From Thysanoteuthis rhombus (Eukaryota > Mollusca > Cephalopoda > Oegopsida > Thysanoteuthidae): 64,000 bases of DNA. This document shows positions 1 to 16,183 of this stretch, piece by piece. How positions within the stretch are numbered: position 1 is the stretch's first letter; each line of letters starts with the position of its first letter. The position numbers and the translations under genes are program-made. The stretch lies in contig OY735205.1 of assembly GCA_963457665.1 (NCBI GenBank), positions 25,892,691 through 25,956,690 on the forward strand, given 5' to 3'. The notes under the pieces are model-generated. The model saw nothing but the letters and a program-made list of their open reading frames with translations, had not been told where the DNA came from and ran no database searches.

Positions 1-250
1 AATTCACTGAAAACTTTTTGAGATATTGTATAAAGTGGATATAACTACAACGAAGAGGGAGAAACAATTTCTTAACCTGTTTGAAAATGTCATCAAATCT
101 TCTGTTGTTCATTGCCCATCCTTACACGAAATTCCATCGAAGTTCGTTGAGAACTTTTGCAGATATAGTGTGTAGTTGATATACAGCTGTGATATCAAGG
201 AGGGGAAATCAGTCCATAATCTGTATGAATTGAAATTAGGCGAAGACAAC
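1..250 (+). repeat. Approximate tandem duplication, period about 140 bp
   Basis: GAAAACTTTTTGAGATATTG near 9 and GAGAACTTTTGCAGATATAG near 149 start two units that continue with GTGGATATAACTAC / GTTGATATACAGCT and GAAGAGGGAGAAA / AAGGAGGGGAAAT. About 70% identity. May extend left of the window. Confidence 0.5.
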
Positions 251-1074
251 CAGAAGCTGGCAGCTACGTTGGTTTACTTATCAAAGATTATTAGATGACA
301 TCTTTTTTTGTTGAATTCTTATAAATTCAAATTGTTTTGTGATCAGTCTTAAATTCCCAATGCCGTTGGCACTTTGATATTTGGTTATCAAAGGTACCCG
401 TTGAGAGAAGCCTTATTTCAAAATAAATCTCCGATAAACAACTTTGATATGTGTGCTAACAAAACTGAGTGTAAGTATTTATATCTGCGTAAGTTTTTTG
501 CATTTCCAGATTAATGTTCTTTGTTTGAACGCATCAACATTTTATACAGCTATAATGATAAACGGAAAATTGAAAAGATTAATCTTTAAAGAAATGTGTA
601 ATCTGGATTTTTTTAAACAGGATTTTTTCGAACAAGCAACATCGGATGCACTCGATAACTGAATCCGATATTCTGGGTCCGATTTGCACCGATGCCAATG
701 GTAGAAAAGCACGAACTGATATCTCTCAATGAATCGTTTTGCCAGTAACAAAAAACCAAGTACAAGCTATCGTAAGAGTATTTTGGCCCAACCAGGTAGC
801 GCTCATTGCTACAACTAATGCCATGAAGAACTAAGAATGGAACCATCCCTTCGGTTGTGAGCTGATGCAATTCATGCATTTGAGGTTAATACGCATGAAT
901 GTGAAAAGAGAAAATCTAACCGATCTCAAAAGACTATGCTTGTCTGAAAAAGAAGGAACGTTCAAGATCCGGACATTTTCCGATGTCTGGCGGGAAATAT
1001 ATATGCATTTCTGCCACGAGGCGAGTCGTCCTGTTTTTCTTGAATATGTATCAGTAAAACTTTCCACAAAAGTG
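251..1074. other. Non-coding stretch
   Basis: AT-rich DNA with only short chance frames; no element recognised. Confidence 0.5.
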
Positions 1075-5250
<4,176 letters not shown>

Positions 5251-5287
5251 CACACATACACACACACACACATACAAACACACACAC

Positions 5288-5336
<49 letters not shown>

Positions 5337-5397
5337 GGAGAGAGAGAGACAGAGGGAGAGAGAGAGAGACTGAGGGAGAGAGAGTTTGTGTGTGTGA
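5251..5397. repeat. Compound (CA)n(TA)n(GA)n microsatellite
   Basis: Three dinucleotide blocks in series, the GA block broken by GGG and ACAG units; right edge of repeat family 1 copy a. Confidence 0.95.
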
Positions 5398-7713
5398 GGT
5401 AGCATTCCCCAGAACAATATCTAATAGACTTTCTTGGTGATGCAAAGAAAATATAATCCGTTTTGTGAAACTCCATTAATAAAAATCATACTCTTCCAAT
5501 TAATTAAACATTTAGTTAATTTAATGCTCAGGTATTGTTCGATATATGTAGATCAGAATAATGTTATTGATATTTTACAAGAGCAATAAAAGTACAAAAT
5601 TACCCAATAATGCCGTCACCTTTGATGGCTTGAGTAAACTTGTATACTATAACGATGTACGCCTTTTCCTTTTGTCATGAAACTTTATGACTTCTGATAC
5701 CAGTCAAATATATTGAAGTTCAGATTAATTGCATCTGTAAACTATTCCTATTCGGACGCTTGGGGATTGTTCTTGCATAGTTATTGCCTTTCAAGCTAGA
5801 GCCTTCTTTGGGTGATCCCATCAATATACAAACAGCTGAATCACCATATTTACTAATGTCATTACAGTGTCAAACCCATCTAACATTTGGATGATGCGGT
5901 AGTAATAAGATTCAGGCGATTCCCCAGTCTTAAAGCATTTCTTTTGCTTATCTATCCAGTACCTCAGTCCCGCCTACCCCAAGATTCGCCAAGGTGGTAA
6001 CTGACGTAAGGGCTTATTTCGCAGGCTCTACTATTTATATATGCTTATTATTGGCTGATCGATATTCATAGTCGCTTGCAGAGGATGATGACCGGTGCGA
6101 TTCAACGCACGAAGCGAGCGTAATCATTGTGCATTTTGTTTGATAAAACAGAAACGACTGCACTTCAAAGCACATTAGTGTCATCATTGGAAGCAGCCTT
6201 CGACGTCTTCGGATGTAAGTGAATCAAGGAACAAAGCGGGAAAGATTATACGAATTACGTTGAACGATCTCAGCACAAGATGTGTGAAACGGTTGATGAG
6301 AATGTCATTAGATTCGGCCTTATATGGACGCACTTGTTAGCAGGGCAGATCGGCCATGCTCCAAGGACAACAATTGATTAAACTGGATAAGGACGTCAGT
6401 GATATGTTATAAACTACACGTTTTCTAATGCCCGGGCAAGATTACTTGGTGTGTTGCATCGCTCACAGGGAACGAGAAACAGAATTTGTCGATTGGGTTT
6501 AAAAGTGTTTGCATCCACTTCGCAAATGCCCTTGGAAATGGCATGAATCGATTTTTCGATCAGCAATGGGTTAATTGCAGGGCTGTTGGAGCCATTAAGC
6601 CTTGTAAGGCACCTGATACAAGAGGACGCTACTCATCTGCAAAAAAAAATACAGTTCAGCAGTCACTACAGCTGGTCCAAAGCCCGAGTAAAGGAGGAGG
6701 GAAAGAGCTTGGGAGCAGCAACTACAACCAAAGAAAGAGACTTGCTGCTGAAATTTAGAGCCTTTAACCTCACAAAGAGTCTACAGTAATAGGCTTAATG
6801 CAAGAATACACATGTAATAATAGTTACTGAAATGTAACAATGGAAACGATTACAATAGGGAAAAGAAAAATCTTGGGTTTGCACTGACCTGGTACACGTT
6901 GCCTCTTACAACAAAGAAGGAAAAAAATTAAGATACGATTCATATGTTTGAAAAAAACAAAACAAAAAAGAACAACAGCCGAAATGAAAGCCATGATGTT
7001 TATCCGTTATTCCACTCAGTGGTATGTACATAATTACTAGCATATTACTTGTATAATACAACAGGATTATTTCTGCATGTATCATGAATGTAGTGTATGT
7101 ACAGTCAATGATAAGTTGCAAGTGAAATATATAAGTTTATATGTCGTTGTTTATGCTCCTGTTTTTATAAGTTAGTGCAGTTGTGTGTGCTGGCGTCTTC
7201 CTCTAAAATGTTCAATGGGAGCATTGCAGCCACAGTTCTCTGCTCAGCACACACCCGTGCCACAGTTATAAATTAATCAACTTTTTGCCTGGACGCTATA
7301 TTGGCAGCATTCAAAAGGGGTCCTGACATTTCTGGATTATTACGTATTCGTAAGGCGGCAATATTCCCGGAGGAAACAGTTCTCTGGGGGTATTACGTTC
7401 CATATCATAACACGGTGCTGGTACCAGGGATGGCTATTTTAGGGCCTGGTCTGGCTATGAAAACAACCGGTTGGAAGTGAGAAAGAAGACGAACGGTTAG
7501 TGTGGGTGAAGGATTTTAGTATGGGATTTGAAACAAACTCCTTGCGTAATAACCATTCTCTGAAAGATTGCACAAGAAAGGAATGATGCTGGTTTATAGG
7601 AAATAATTTTGGAAGCCAGTACATTACAGTCCGATAAAACAGAAGAATAGTTACATAAACAGGATTTGTGACTGGATAGGTAGGCTTTGGGCTTCTCTCA
7701 CTACTATCCAAGT

Positions 7714-7716
<3 letters not shown>
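5398..7716. other. Non-coding stretch, part of it GC-richer
   Basis: The region 5940-6790 has noticeably higher GC and a 90-codon frame (6486-6758), but no domain, splice structure or repeat partner could be recognised. The remainder is AT-rich without features. Confidence 0.45.
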
Positions 7717-7761
<45 letters not shown>

Positions 7762-7769
7762 ATATATGC

Positions 7770-7829
<60 letters not shown>

Positions 7830-7866
7830 CTCTGTGTGTGTGTGTGTATGTGTGTCTCTGTGTGTA
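7717..7866. repeat. Compound (TA)n(TG)n(TA)n(TG)n microsatellite
   Basis: Alternating TA and TG blocks with TCTC units near the end; abuts repeat family 1 copy b. Confidence 0.95.
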
Positions 7867-8139
7867 TTGAAGGTAGTTTTGTAGCTATGAACAGAAACTA
7901 TATAGAATACAGATATTTTTCCTAGAATTTATGTCATTTCAGTCAATTATTTCCCAAAGTTTATTAACATAATTTCTGGATTTTCTTCAGGGTTTTTCAT
8001 ATTTTACACAGAATCTGATATTATTTTACTATGAGTGAATTTTTGTAGTCAGGGTTATCAACTGTCTACCGTTCGATTGTGTCAGTATTTAAAATACAAT
8101 ACTTATATTAACAGAAACATGTAAACACTCACAACTGTA
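7867..8139 (-). repeat. Microsatellite-bounded repeat family 1, copy b
   Basis: Inverted relative to copy a and the longest copy, running from one compound TA/TG array (ending 7866) to the next (starting 8140). The first 145 bp align with copy a. The remainder (8012-8139) extends past where copy a was cut by its TA array. Confidence 0.75.
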
Positions 8140-8143
8140 CATA

Positions 8144-8185
<42 letters not shown>

Positions 8186-8198
8186 GACACAGACACAG

Positions 8199-8266
<68 letters not shown>
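8140..8266. repeat. Compound (TG)n(TA)n(CA)n(TA)n microsatellite
   Basis: TA array containing a central ACACAGACACAGACACAGAC block; outer edge of repeat family 1 copy b. Confidence 0.95.
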
Positions 8267-8268
<2 letters not shown>

Positions 8269-9662
8269 TCCTTCCACGTATACCCTTTTCTTATCTTCCC
8301 AGTCCGTCCGACATTCTTATGTAACTAATGGTATTTTCTCCTGTCATTTCTTTACCTCTGATTAAAGTACCTAAATCTGTTTTCTCATTATTTTCTTGTT
8401 ATTAACATTTCATGTCTCTTTTCTTATTCTTTAAATTACTAAACTTTTCTCTCACCCTTATATAATCAGTAAGAGCCACCAGTCAGGCTTGTTGTTGTAC
8501 ACATGATAACCGAAAAAAAAAGGCGTTGACAATTAGATATAGAGATATGATTAAGCGAGATGAAAGACAAAGGGACAGATTGAAAGGAAATTGAAAAAAG
8601 AAAGAAAGTAAAGTTGAAAAAAAAATAAGGAAAGGAAAAGAGAAAGAAAGAGAGAACGAATACAAAAAATGAAAGAAAAAAGAAAGGAACGACCGAACGA
8701 ACAAACGATGACTGGGTGAAAGTAAAAACGAAAATGAGAAACAAATAGACGGGAGAATGAATGAAAAAAGAAAGAAAGAACGAAAGAATGAAAGGAAGAA
8801 TGATAGAGGTAAAGTAGAGAACAAACAGCGAGAGGATGACAGGAAGAATAAATGAAGCAAAGAAAGGTTATAAAAAAGGAAGAAAGAAAGAAACAATTAA
8901 ATATTGGAAGGGAGAAAGAAAGAAAGAAAAGAAACAATTAAAGATTGAAAAGGAGAAAGAAGGATAGAAATTGCTTCCAAATGGCCGTGGTGCAAGGGAC
9001 AGAGAAACAAAGGATTACAGAAGGTGAAGATTTCAGAAGTGGAAACACAAAGTAAAGGAGTCGAGAACAAAGTGTTCATCACATGTAAAAATACATGCTC
9101 CACACAATGACTTTCCCCAAATGATTGGGTTTAAAATTGCTTTCAAAAACATAGGGCAAAATGCAGAAGCAAAACCAAATCGAATTCCAGATTTTTGATT
9201 ATTTCTCCGACTCCGCACGTGACCTTTGGCAGTACCACTAGAAGGTTTTGGCCTGCAGGCAAGTCGGACTCGGTCAAATCAGATTATGTCAGTTTAATCT
9301 CTGTTTCCTTTTCGCGTTCCGTAGTTTTCCCACTGAGTGGATGATCTGGAGTCTAAGATGAAATTCACGCTTTCTCTCTGTCTTTTTTGATAATTCTTTT
9401 TTTTTTTTTCATCCTTATTTCCGGATAGTAGTACATCAAAATCCTGGTTTGTTCCGTTATCTGTTTGAGAAAGCAATACAGAAAAATTTATTCAATACTA
9501 GTCTTTGACCCGTCGCTTTGCTGACGGTTGTCATGTATATAAATAAACGATAATGTAATTAAGGGTGGAAATTGATGAAACTATTCTGTTTGAGGGAAAA
9601 TGTAAAAAGAGTTCAACATTAACTCAACAGTAACCTGATGATATCAACAATCATTGTCTTTA

Positions 9663-9664
<2 letters not shown>
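8267..9664. other. Non-coding stretch with a long purine-biased segment
   Basis: The plus strand of 8510-8980 is overwhelmingly A and G in degenerate GAAA/GAAAG units; this is listed as a finding. The flanks are AT-rich with no recognised element. Confidence 0.6.

Positions 9665-9718
<54 letters not shown>
9665..9718. repeat. (TA)n microsatellite
   Basis: Uninterrupted TA, about 54 bp. Confidence 0.97.
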
Positions 9719-9723
<5 letters not shown>

Positions 9724-10476
9724 CTATGTATGTTTTTGTGCTTTTTGCGTGTGAATGCAAACGCAAATTCCATAGAAAGTACCGAATTAGGTTTGGGAAT
9801 ATACAACCTTAAAATGTGTGCCATGAATTTGGTTGAATCAGATACTCATTTGAACTACGACTTCCTGTTCCCCTCCTTATAGAAAAATTGACCTCCTCGT
9901 TTGAGAGTACATTCAAATAAATATTGAAAAAAACTTCCATAAATGATAGTGGTGATTCACTGTATGAGTAAATTTTAATTTCATGCATCTAACTCGAGAC
10001 GGCAATCATGCTCTTGTGAAATTCAACCTTGAAATATATGCAGCAGTTGAGAACTAATTCCAGATATGCCTAGAGTGAGGTTCCAGTTTATCACTATAAC
10101 TACATTGTAAAACGTATACCTCTAAAACCTGGACGAAATTATTTTAACACTTCTTATATATCTCCATGAAGTTCAAAGGTCAAATGATTTGAGAGGATAT
10201 AGAATTAAGAGGAAAAAAAGAACATTTTATTGTTTGATATCATAGATGTAACTTTGTTAGTTTTATTGGAAATCGCAGTTGAAATAAACACTAAGAAAAC
10301 ATGATTTGCGACGGATCTATTTTCTTACAGCGTGAACCCCACCATAAAAATTGAGTAAAGATGTGTGCTATAGGAGTTTATAGATTATGTTGATCTCAGA
10401 TGTGCTTTTGTTTCTATTTTGAGATGCATAGTTCATCCTAGGGTACAAATAAATTCGCAAATACCCAAGCACATAC

Positions 10477-10478
<2 letters not shown>
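9719..10478. other. Non-coding stretch
   Basis: No gene or repeat recognised. Confidence 0.5.
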
Positions 10479-10567
<89 letters not shown>

Positions 10568-10743
10568 ATATATATTTATATATATATATATATATATAAA
10601 TACATATATACATATATATATACATACATATATATATTCATATATATATATATATACATACATACATATATATATATGTATATAAATACATATATACGTA
10701 TATATATATATATATATATACATACATATATATATATACATAT

Positions 10744-10813
<70 letters not shown>

Positions 10814-10826
10814 ATATATATATATG
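10479..10826. repeat. Long interrupted (TA)n array with a (CA)n core
   Basis: The longest TA-type array of the window, about 350 bp. Its second half carries TACATACA and TATTTATA variants and a CA block (10744-10766). Confidence 0.96.
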
Positions 10827-11289
10827 CATGTGTATTAGTTAGTGTGTGTGTGTATCACACTATTTGTTGCATGTTTTATATATTTAGTAGATAGGTTTCT
10901 TAGCCGTAAATTATTTGAGTGTCCCATAAGCAATTTTCCTTTTTTTTCCTCTTTTTGTATTTCATGGATTTTCAGATTGGGGATTTCTGGAATAAAACCG
11001 GGGGTTCGTCATTGATTGTTGCCTTGAATAGAGATCGGATAAGGAGTAGCATCTAGTCAATAAAATATTACTTCATAATTTTTTAACTATGAAAAAGTCG
11101 TAAATTATTTTTTGGGGGTGGGGGGTACTCTAATGGAAAAAAAAATGGAAAATGAGTAACTGTAAATAGTTGATGGTTTACGAATTGCGAAAAATAATGC
11201 TCAAGATATTACTGCTAAATGTGATCGACTGAATTCTAGATAGTGATAACGTTCAGACAATTTACAGAGGGATAGGCTCTATATTTTTT
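10827..11289. other. Non-coding stretch
   Basis: Nothing recognised apart from a short G-run (11114-11126). Confidence 0.5.
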
Positions 11290-11450
11290 GTCAATTGTGT
11301 ACAGGGTAGTCAGTGTTATATTGAGCAAGTAGTGCCCCTTTGCCGGCTACGGTTTCAGCCATCTTTACTTGGCTTCATATATTACATCGTGGAAAAATAG
11401 ACAGAAGTGATTAACACTCTAATTGGTGTCACTCAATTCAACCTGCACTA
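11290..11450 (+). repeat. Dispersed repeat pair, copy A
   Basis: Shares with 12165-12335, in order: TGTACAGGGTAGTCAGTGTTAT in part, GAGCAAGT.GTGCCCCTTTG, TACGGTTTCA, ACTTGGCT, GGTGTCACTCAATTCAACCT in part. About 70-75% identity. Family not recognised; no coding frame. Confidence 0.7.
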
Positions 11451-11454
11451 AAGA

Positions 11455-11600
11455 GTGATATGTATCTATGCCATTACCAAGAGTATTAGTGCGAATTATA
11501 TTCAGAGTTCAAATCCGGTTCACAGGGTCAATTCTCCGAGCTGCTAAACACAGCCAGCCCGCAACCCCAGTATTTGGAAAGATCTGCTTTAATAAAAAAA
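11455..11600 (+). repeat. Degraded SINE-like sequence
   Basis: GAGTTCAAATCC (11505-11516) fits box B; the box A position is decayed. It follows repeat copy A directly. Weak support. Confidence 0.35.
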
Positions 11601-12164
11601 GATTGAGGGAATAATAGAGAAGTCAGTACATGTTTATTTGAATGAGGCTTGAGGAGTCAGTTATGGATACTAATCGTACTTCTCACATACCCCTCAATTT
11701 GAAAATATGCAATACCTAACTATTCAACCTCTACAAAAACAGTTAAAAACGTTCATGATGTGTTTCACAGCGAACCAGTATAAAGCCAGCATAGATCCTT
11801 TTCTTTTCTTGCCTACAGCTCCCCTTAACATTCCAAACTCCAACATCTCAGCTTAAGATACCATCATTGACATTTTTTTCTAGGAACGCTATAAAAATAC
11901 AATGGTTTCTTTTTTTAATGCAAATTCAGCTAACGAAATGTTTTTTAATTATTATTATTTTTATCTTAACAACGATTTACTTTCTAATAGCGGGGGAGAA
12001 ACCTATGTATGTATTTTGGGGAGAAATTAAAATCTAATTTGAAATATTTTATAAGGAATAGGTGATTCCTGTAAAGTTCACGTGATTAAGTGTTTTCAAA
12101 TTGATTAAAATCAACTAATTATTTCTTTATCCATGTTTTGATTACGAAAACTCTCTGAGATGGT
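11601..12164. other. Non-coding stretch between repeat copies A and B
   Basis: AT-rich, no recognised feature. Confidence 0.5.
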
Positions 12165-12335
12165 CGGTCCATTGTATACAGGACCGTCAGTGTTATTTTG
12201 TGATAGGAGCAAGTGCTGCCCCTTTGCTGGTAACGGTTTCAATCATCACAACTTGGCTCCGCATATCAAATCATGCGAGAATCGACAACTCTGATTAGAA
12301 TTCGAATCGGTGTCACACAATCCAATCTGCCCTAT
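12165..12335 (+). repeat. Dispersed repeat pair, copy B
   Basis: Direct-orientation partner of 11290-11450, 870 bp away. It carries TACAGGACCGTCAGTGTTAT, GGAGCAAGTGCTGCCCCTTT, AACGGTTTCAATCAT and CGGTGTCACACAATCCAATC. A few extra bases (TTTGTGATAG) separate the first two landmarks. Confidence 0.7.
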
Positions 12336-13914
12336 CAAACCCTCCGCTGAGGATTGAAATGGATTAATTTTGGTCAACAGCGAACACAAGCAATTGCTTT
12401 CGACGGATGTAAAAAAAATGTTCTCTCTTTGGGGTGCTTGAAGAGGTTTTCATATCTTGTGGTGTTTATAGCTTTCTAAACCCACGACAATTTGTCTCAA
12501 GCTGATCTTGATTTAGAGTCATTACTATTTCTTGTCGATATAACCAAATTCTTTTGGACTTATCGACAGTGTCTTTTGCTTGGCATTTTCAGAGCTTTGG
12601 AATAGTGTAGTCTACTTTACAGATCAAAATCTTGATTAAAGTTCATGCCCACCATGATCCGAGAAGCAGGTCAGATAATCTTTTTTTCAGATCGCTAGAC
12701 ATGGGTCAGATGAGTGCTTCTTGAATTATTTCAGTGTCGTTGTTTACCTTCAAGTCTTCATTACAAAGTTTTTTCACCCGTAACAAATTTTTTCTTGCGC
12801 CTCTTATGCTATCTTATCTTGATTATTTATCTTATTTCTTCTTTGCTGTCGGCATTTTTCACTCATCGTACAAGTTTTTATTTTTTTTCAATTTCAACAT
12901 TCTAAAAATATATGGACGAAACTATGTGACAAAATATGTACACAAATAATTTCGCACCATTTTATAGTTTACATAAAGTTATCGAACAACAATCTTAGAA
13001 GTTGGAATTGAGAAATATTTTCTTATCGTATGCATTTACTGAGACAATTATTCCAAAGACCTCTATACCTAGTTGAAGTTGAGATGGATAATAAATACAT
13101 TGATTGATAGGAAAATAGAAATATATCTAATTTCTTATTGATTAGTAATTTCTAACAATAAAAGTAGAAAAAGGTTTGATTATGTTTAAATTGATAGATA
13201 GGACAATTGTGGAGAGTCATGTTATATTCTGGGACATGTGTAACTTATAGCATCATGCCAATAGTCAATGGTTATTTGTTAATGACACGTTGTATTATAA
13301 ACGAATTATGAAGTCAAATAAGCTTGTTATATCCATATAGTACGTTGCATATTGATAAAATGAAAAGGAGCCAAAGTCAGTTTTTGGAAGACCCCCATCC
13401 GAGTGGTTTCTTTCTCTGTCTGTCAGTCCGTCTGTCTGTCAGTTTGTCAGTCTGTCTGTCTTTCTATCTCTAAAATTGAGTGTTGGTGCATTTTTCATAA
13501 CAGACACTGCAGAACTGAAAATCACTAGGAAACAACAAAATGATTATAAGATACATCATATAATTTTTAGTGATCACTCCCTCTCTCATCTCTGCATCTA
13601 CATCCATGGAACATCTCTTGTTCCAAGAATACGCCAAGAGTGCATACGAAATATTCACCCCAGTAGTTGCATAGTCAAGGGGGATTCTAGTGAGTCACTG
13701 ACACAGTAACACAATTATTTTTTACACGAGTACGAAAATATGAGTAAAATCAATTCATTATCATTTCATGTTTCATAGATCCCATAGCTTAATTCACCCC
13801 GAAGATAATTTAGTTCAATCTTAGATGGTTAACTCACCAATTCAAGAAGAGTCACTGTAAGATGGCAAGCTTTCGACGGAACAAGCCAAGCCATCAAAAC
13901 GAGAAAAAAAAAAG
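12336..13914. other. Non-coding stretch
   Basis: Contains a (CTGT)n-like patch at 13408-13470 and otherwise no recognised element. Confidence 0.5.
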
Positions 13915-14365
13915 AAAATCCCATCAATTTTAAAATGAAGGGTCTACGACCAATATACCATCCTGATAGTCGCCTATGAAACTGAAACAGGGAACGTAAC
14001 CTAGAGTTTGACCTGCAAACTCAAAATCGTACAACTTTTACATGGAAGAATCATGCTTAACATCACATGGAGAGATCACAAGACGGCACAGTATATTAGA
14101 TGAACACAGGAGTCTGAGACATGAGGAAACTCAAATGGCTATGGGCTGGTCGTAATCGCGATTATCAGACAAACTTTGGACATCACGATTCACAACACCG
14201 ATACCTCGAGACCTAATGCAGGAGAGAGGTCGGCATATTATGAGATGACGATACAAACTGGTCAGGTTCAAAACATATTGACTCTGCAATGCCCATCATG
14301 GAGAGGTATGGCAATATCTATCGAAGGTTTATGTCCAGTGACAGACGATAAAGCCTGATGATGAT
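13915..14365 (+). pseudogene. RTE-type retrotransposon C-terminal relic with 3' end
   Basis: From about 13965 one frame reads AYETETGNVT, then a stop, SLTCKLKIVQ and RIMLNITWRDHKTAQYIR (14047-14100). This matches the RTE thumb region YxxETW.LT...L...Q...R.ML.I..RD......IR. After a frameshift, DMRKLKWLWAGRNRD follows (usual form KWxWAGH). The end reads SWRGM, EGLCPVTDDKA, stop, then TGATGATGATAA. The nucleotide end (GAAGGTTTATGTCCAGTGAC) is the same family as the ends at 28.6, 39.5 and 57.2 kb. Stops and frameshifts make it non-functional. The upstream limit is approximate. Confidence 0.75.
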
Positions 14366-15119
14366 AAAAGGTTAGATAACATTGAAAAAATTCAACCAAA
14401 CACACTTCTGACTGGTATATATTGTTATCTTGTCCGGATACAAGTAAAAGTATTTATTGTTGACCGGAGACCACCAGCCACACCAACATGAAAACTGAAA
14501 AAAAAAAAAAAATGTGCTGACAGTTTTTGTTGATGGTTTCCAGAAGATTTTTACCAAATTTTCCCCGGTTCTCATTTTATTATTCAATGATTTTATACAA
14601 CACGTTTTTACAAATCATCCTATTTGAAGAAGAAAAAAATCGATGTAACATTCCAATTTTCACTCAAAACATTATCGACCAAATTGATTACATAAAAATT
14701 CACTCTAAATTTTCTTTTTTGTCACTTACTGACTGTTTATTTTCTTTGCCTCCTGGATTTTTAAAAATAATTTAACAAACATGACTTCAAGGAAGATATT
14801 CTTGTTTTGAAGTCTAGATATTTTTTCATTGTTTGTTTTCTATTCACTTTCATTACACAGGAATCGTATAATAAGTCTTGTTGATTTTGTGCTTTTCTAC
14901 TGATTTATTTTTTTAAAAGTTTTCAAAAGAGAAATCTTTGGCAAATAAGTTTCATTGATCAGAATTTTTTTTTTCGTCTTTGAGGTATATATCATTAAAT
15001 GCAGGACAATGTTTACATAATCTGATGTCTTTGCTCATCGTTTTGAATTCATTCCACACTACAAAAATTAAGTTTTATGACAGAATCGGTCCGTATTTCA
15101 TGCTTTTAATGTTCTTGAA
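14366..15119. other. Non-coding stretch
   Basis: AT-rich with an A-run at 14499-14511; nothing else recognised. Confidence 0.5.
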
Positions 15120-15300
15120 CAGCTATTCTCAACCTTATTTTGGTCACGGCGCCTTTGATAGATCTTCTCAAATTCCAGGCTCCAATCAAGGATACAGCAC
15201 AGACAGAATTCAGTTATGTTCAATACAGTCGATCGCCCTTTTCCAACGTGCCAGAACCTTCGACAGGGCATTTAGCCCCGTTGAAAATGTCTTGTCTGGA
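15120..15300 (+). mobile_element. hAT-like terminal fragment
   Basis: CAGCTATTCTCAACCTTATT followed by TTGGTCACGGCGCC resembles the CAG(N)GGTTCTCAACCTTTTT start common in hAT transposons. No opposite terminal repeat or 8-bp target duplication was found. Confidence 0.4.
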
Positions 15301-16068
15301 GTATAAAGGTCAGGTTAATTATTGTCAAGCCGATAAACGAGATGAAATTGAAAAAGAAATATCAAGGAAGAGGTTCAGCTTAAATTGTTTATCAAATCCC
15401 ATTTTGCAAAGGAAGCAATTGCTTGAAATAATGATGGAAAAGAAAATGTGAAAATGTTCTCGTGAGTAAGTTTGCAAAGTTAATGACAATGGAAAGTTCA
15501 CTGGCTGCTAAACAAAGAATACAACGTCTATTTTGGACAAGTGTCCTCGGCAATTTGATCTGATGTATTGGGCTGCCACGGAACTTCCGGGTGCGAAGCT
15601 GTTTATGATAAAATGTGTAGCGGAATGAAATGACAAATGGTAAGAAGGTTTTACCACTTATGCCGAAAAAACAACAAAAACAAACAAACTAACAAACGAT
15701 AAAAAAAACTCCAAAAAACACTTAGATGCCGGCATCAACACATCTAGTAAGAAAAAAAACGGATATATGCGTACACATCTGGGGGATGGATGAATTTATT
15801 TAGCTTTCTGTATTTTAGAAGGACTGTATGTGATTGAAGGTTACATAAATATTTAAATCCCACGACATAATAAGCTGTAATGTTAATTTACATATACATG
15901 TTCATATACATATATCTACGAGTCTTTTTGTGTGAAATTCAGTGCACGTACGCTACACGTCTATATGGATACGAATTTGAATAGAGTCACAAGACGGAAA
16001 AACGAGGTGTGAAGATTCTAGGTAAGACATGGTAGATATTGGTGTGATCACGCTAATAATGGATAGAA

Positions 16069-16071
<3 letters not shown>
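15301..16071. other. Non-coding stretch
   Basis: No gene or repeat recognised. Confidence 0.5.
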
Positions 16072-16163
<92 letters not shown>

Positions 16164-16183
16164 GTATTTATGTATATATATAT
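16072..16183. repeat. (TA)n(TATG)n microsatellite
   Basis: TA array ending in TATGTATG units. Confidence 0.96.

Noticed and set aside
6146..6213. Possible 68-nt plus-strand exon before GTAAGT
   Set aside because: Short, with no polypyrimidine tract before the AG; two frames are open, so no discrimination.
8483..8937. Phe/Ser/Leu-rich minus-strand ORFs up to 137 codons
   Set aside because: Translation of the purine-biased tract's complement; several frames are open at once.
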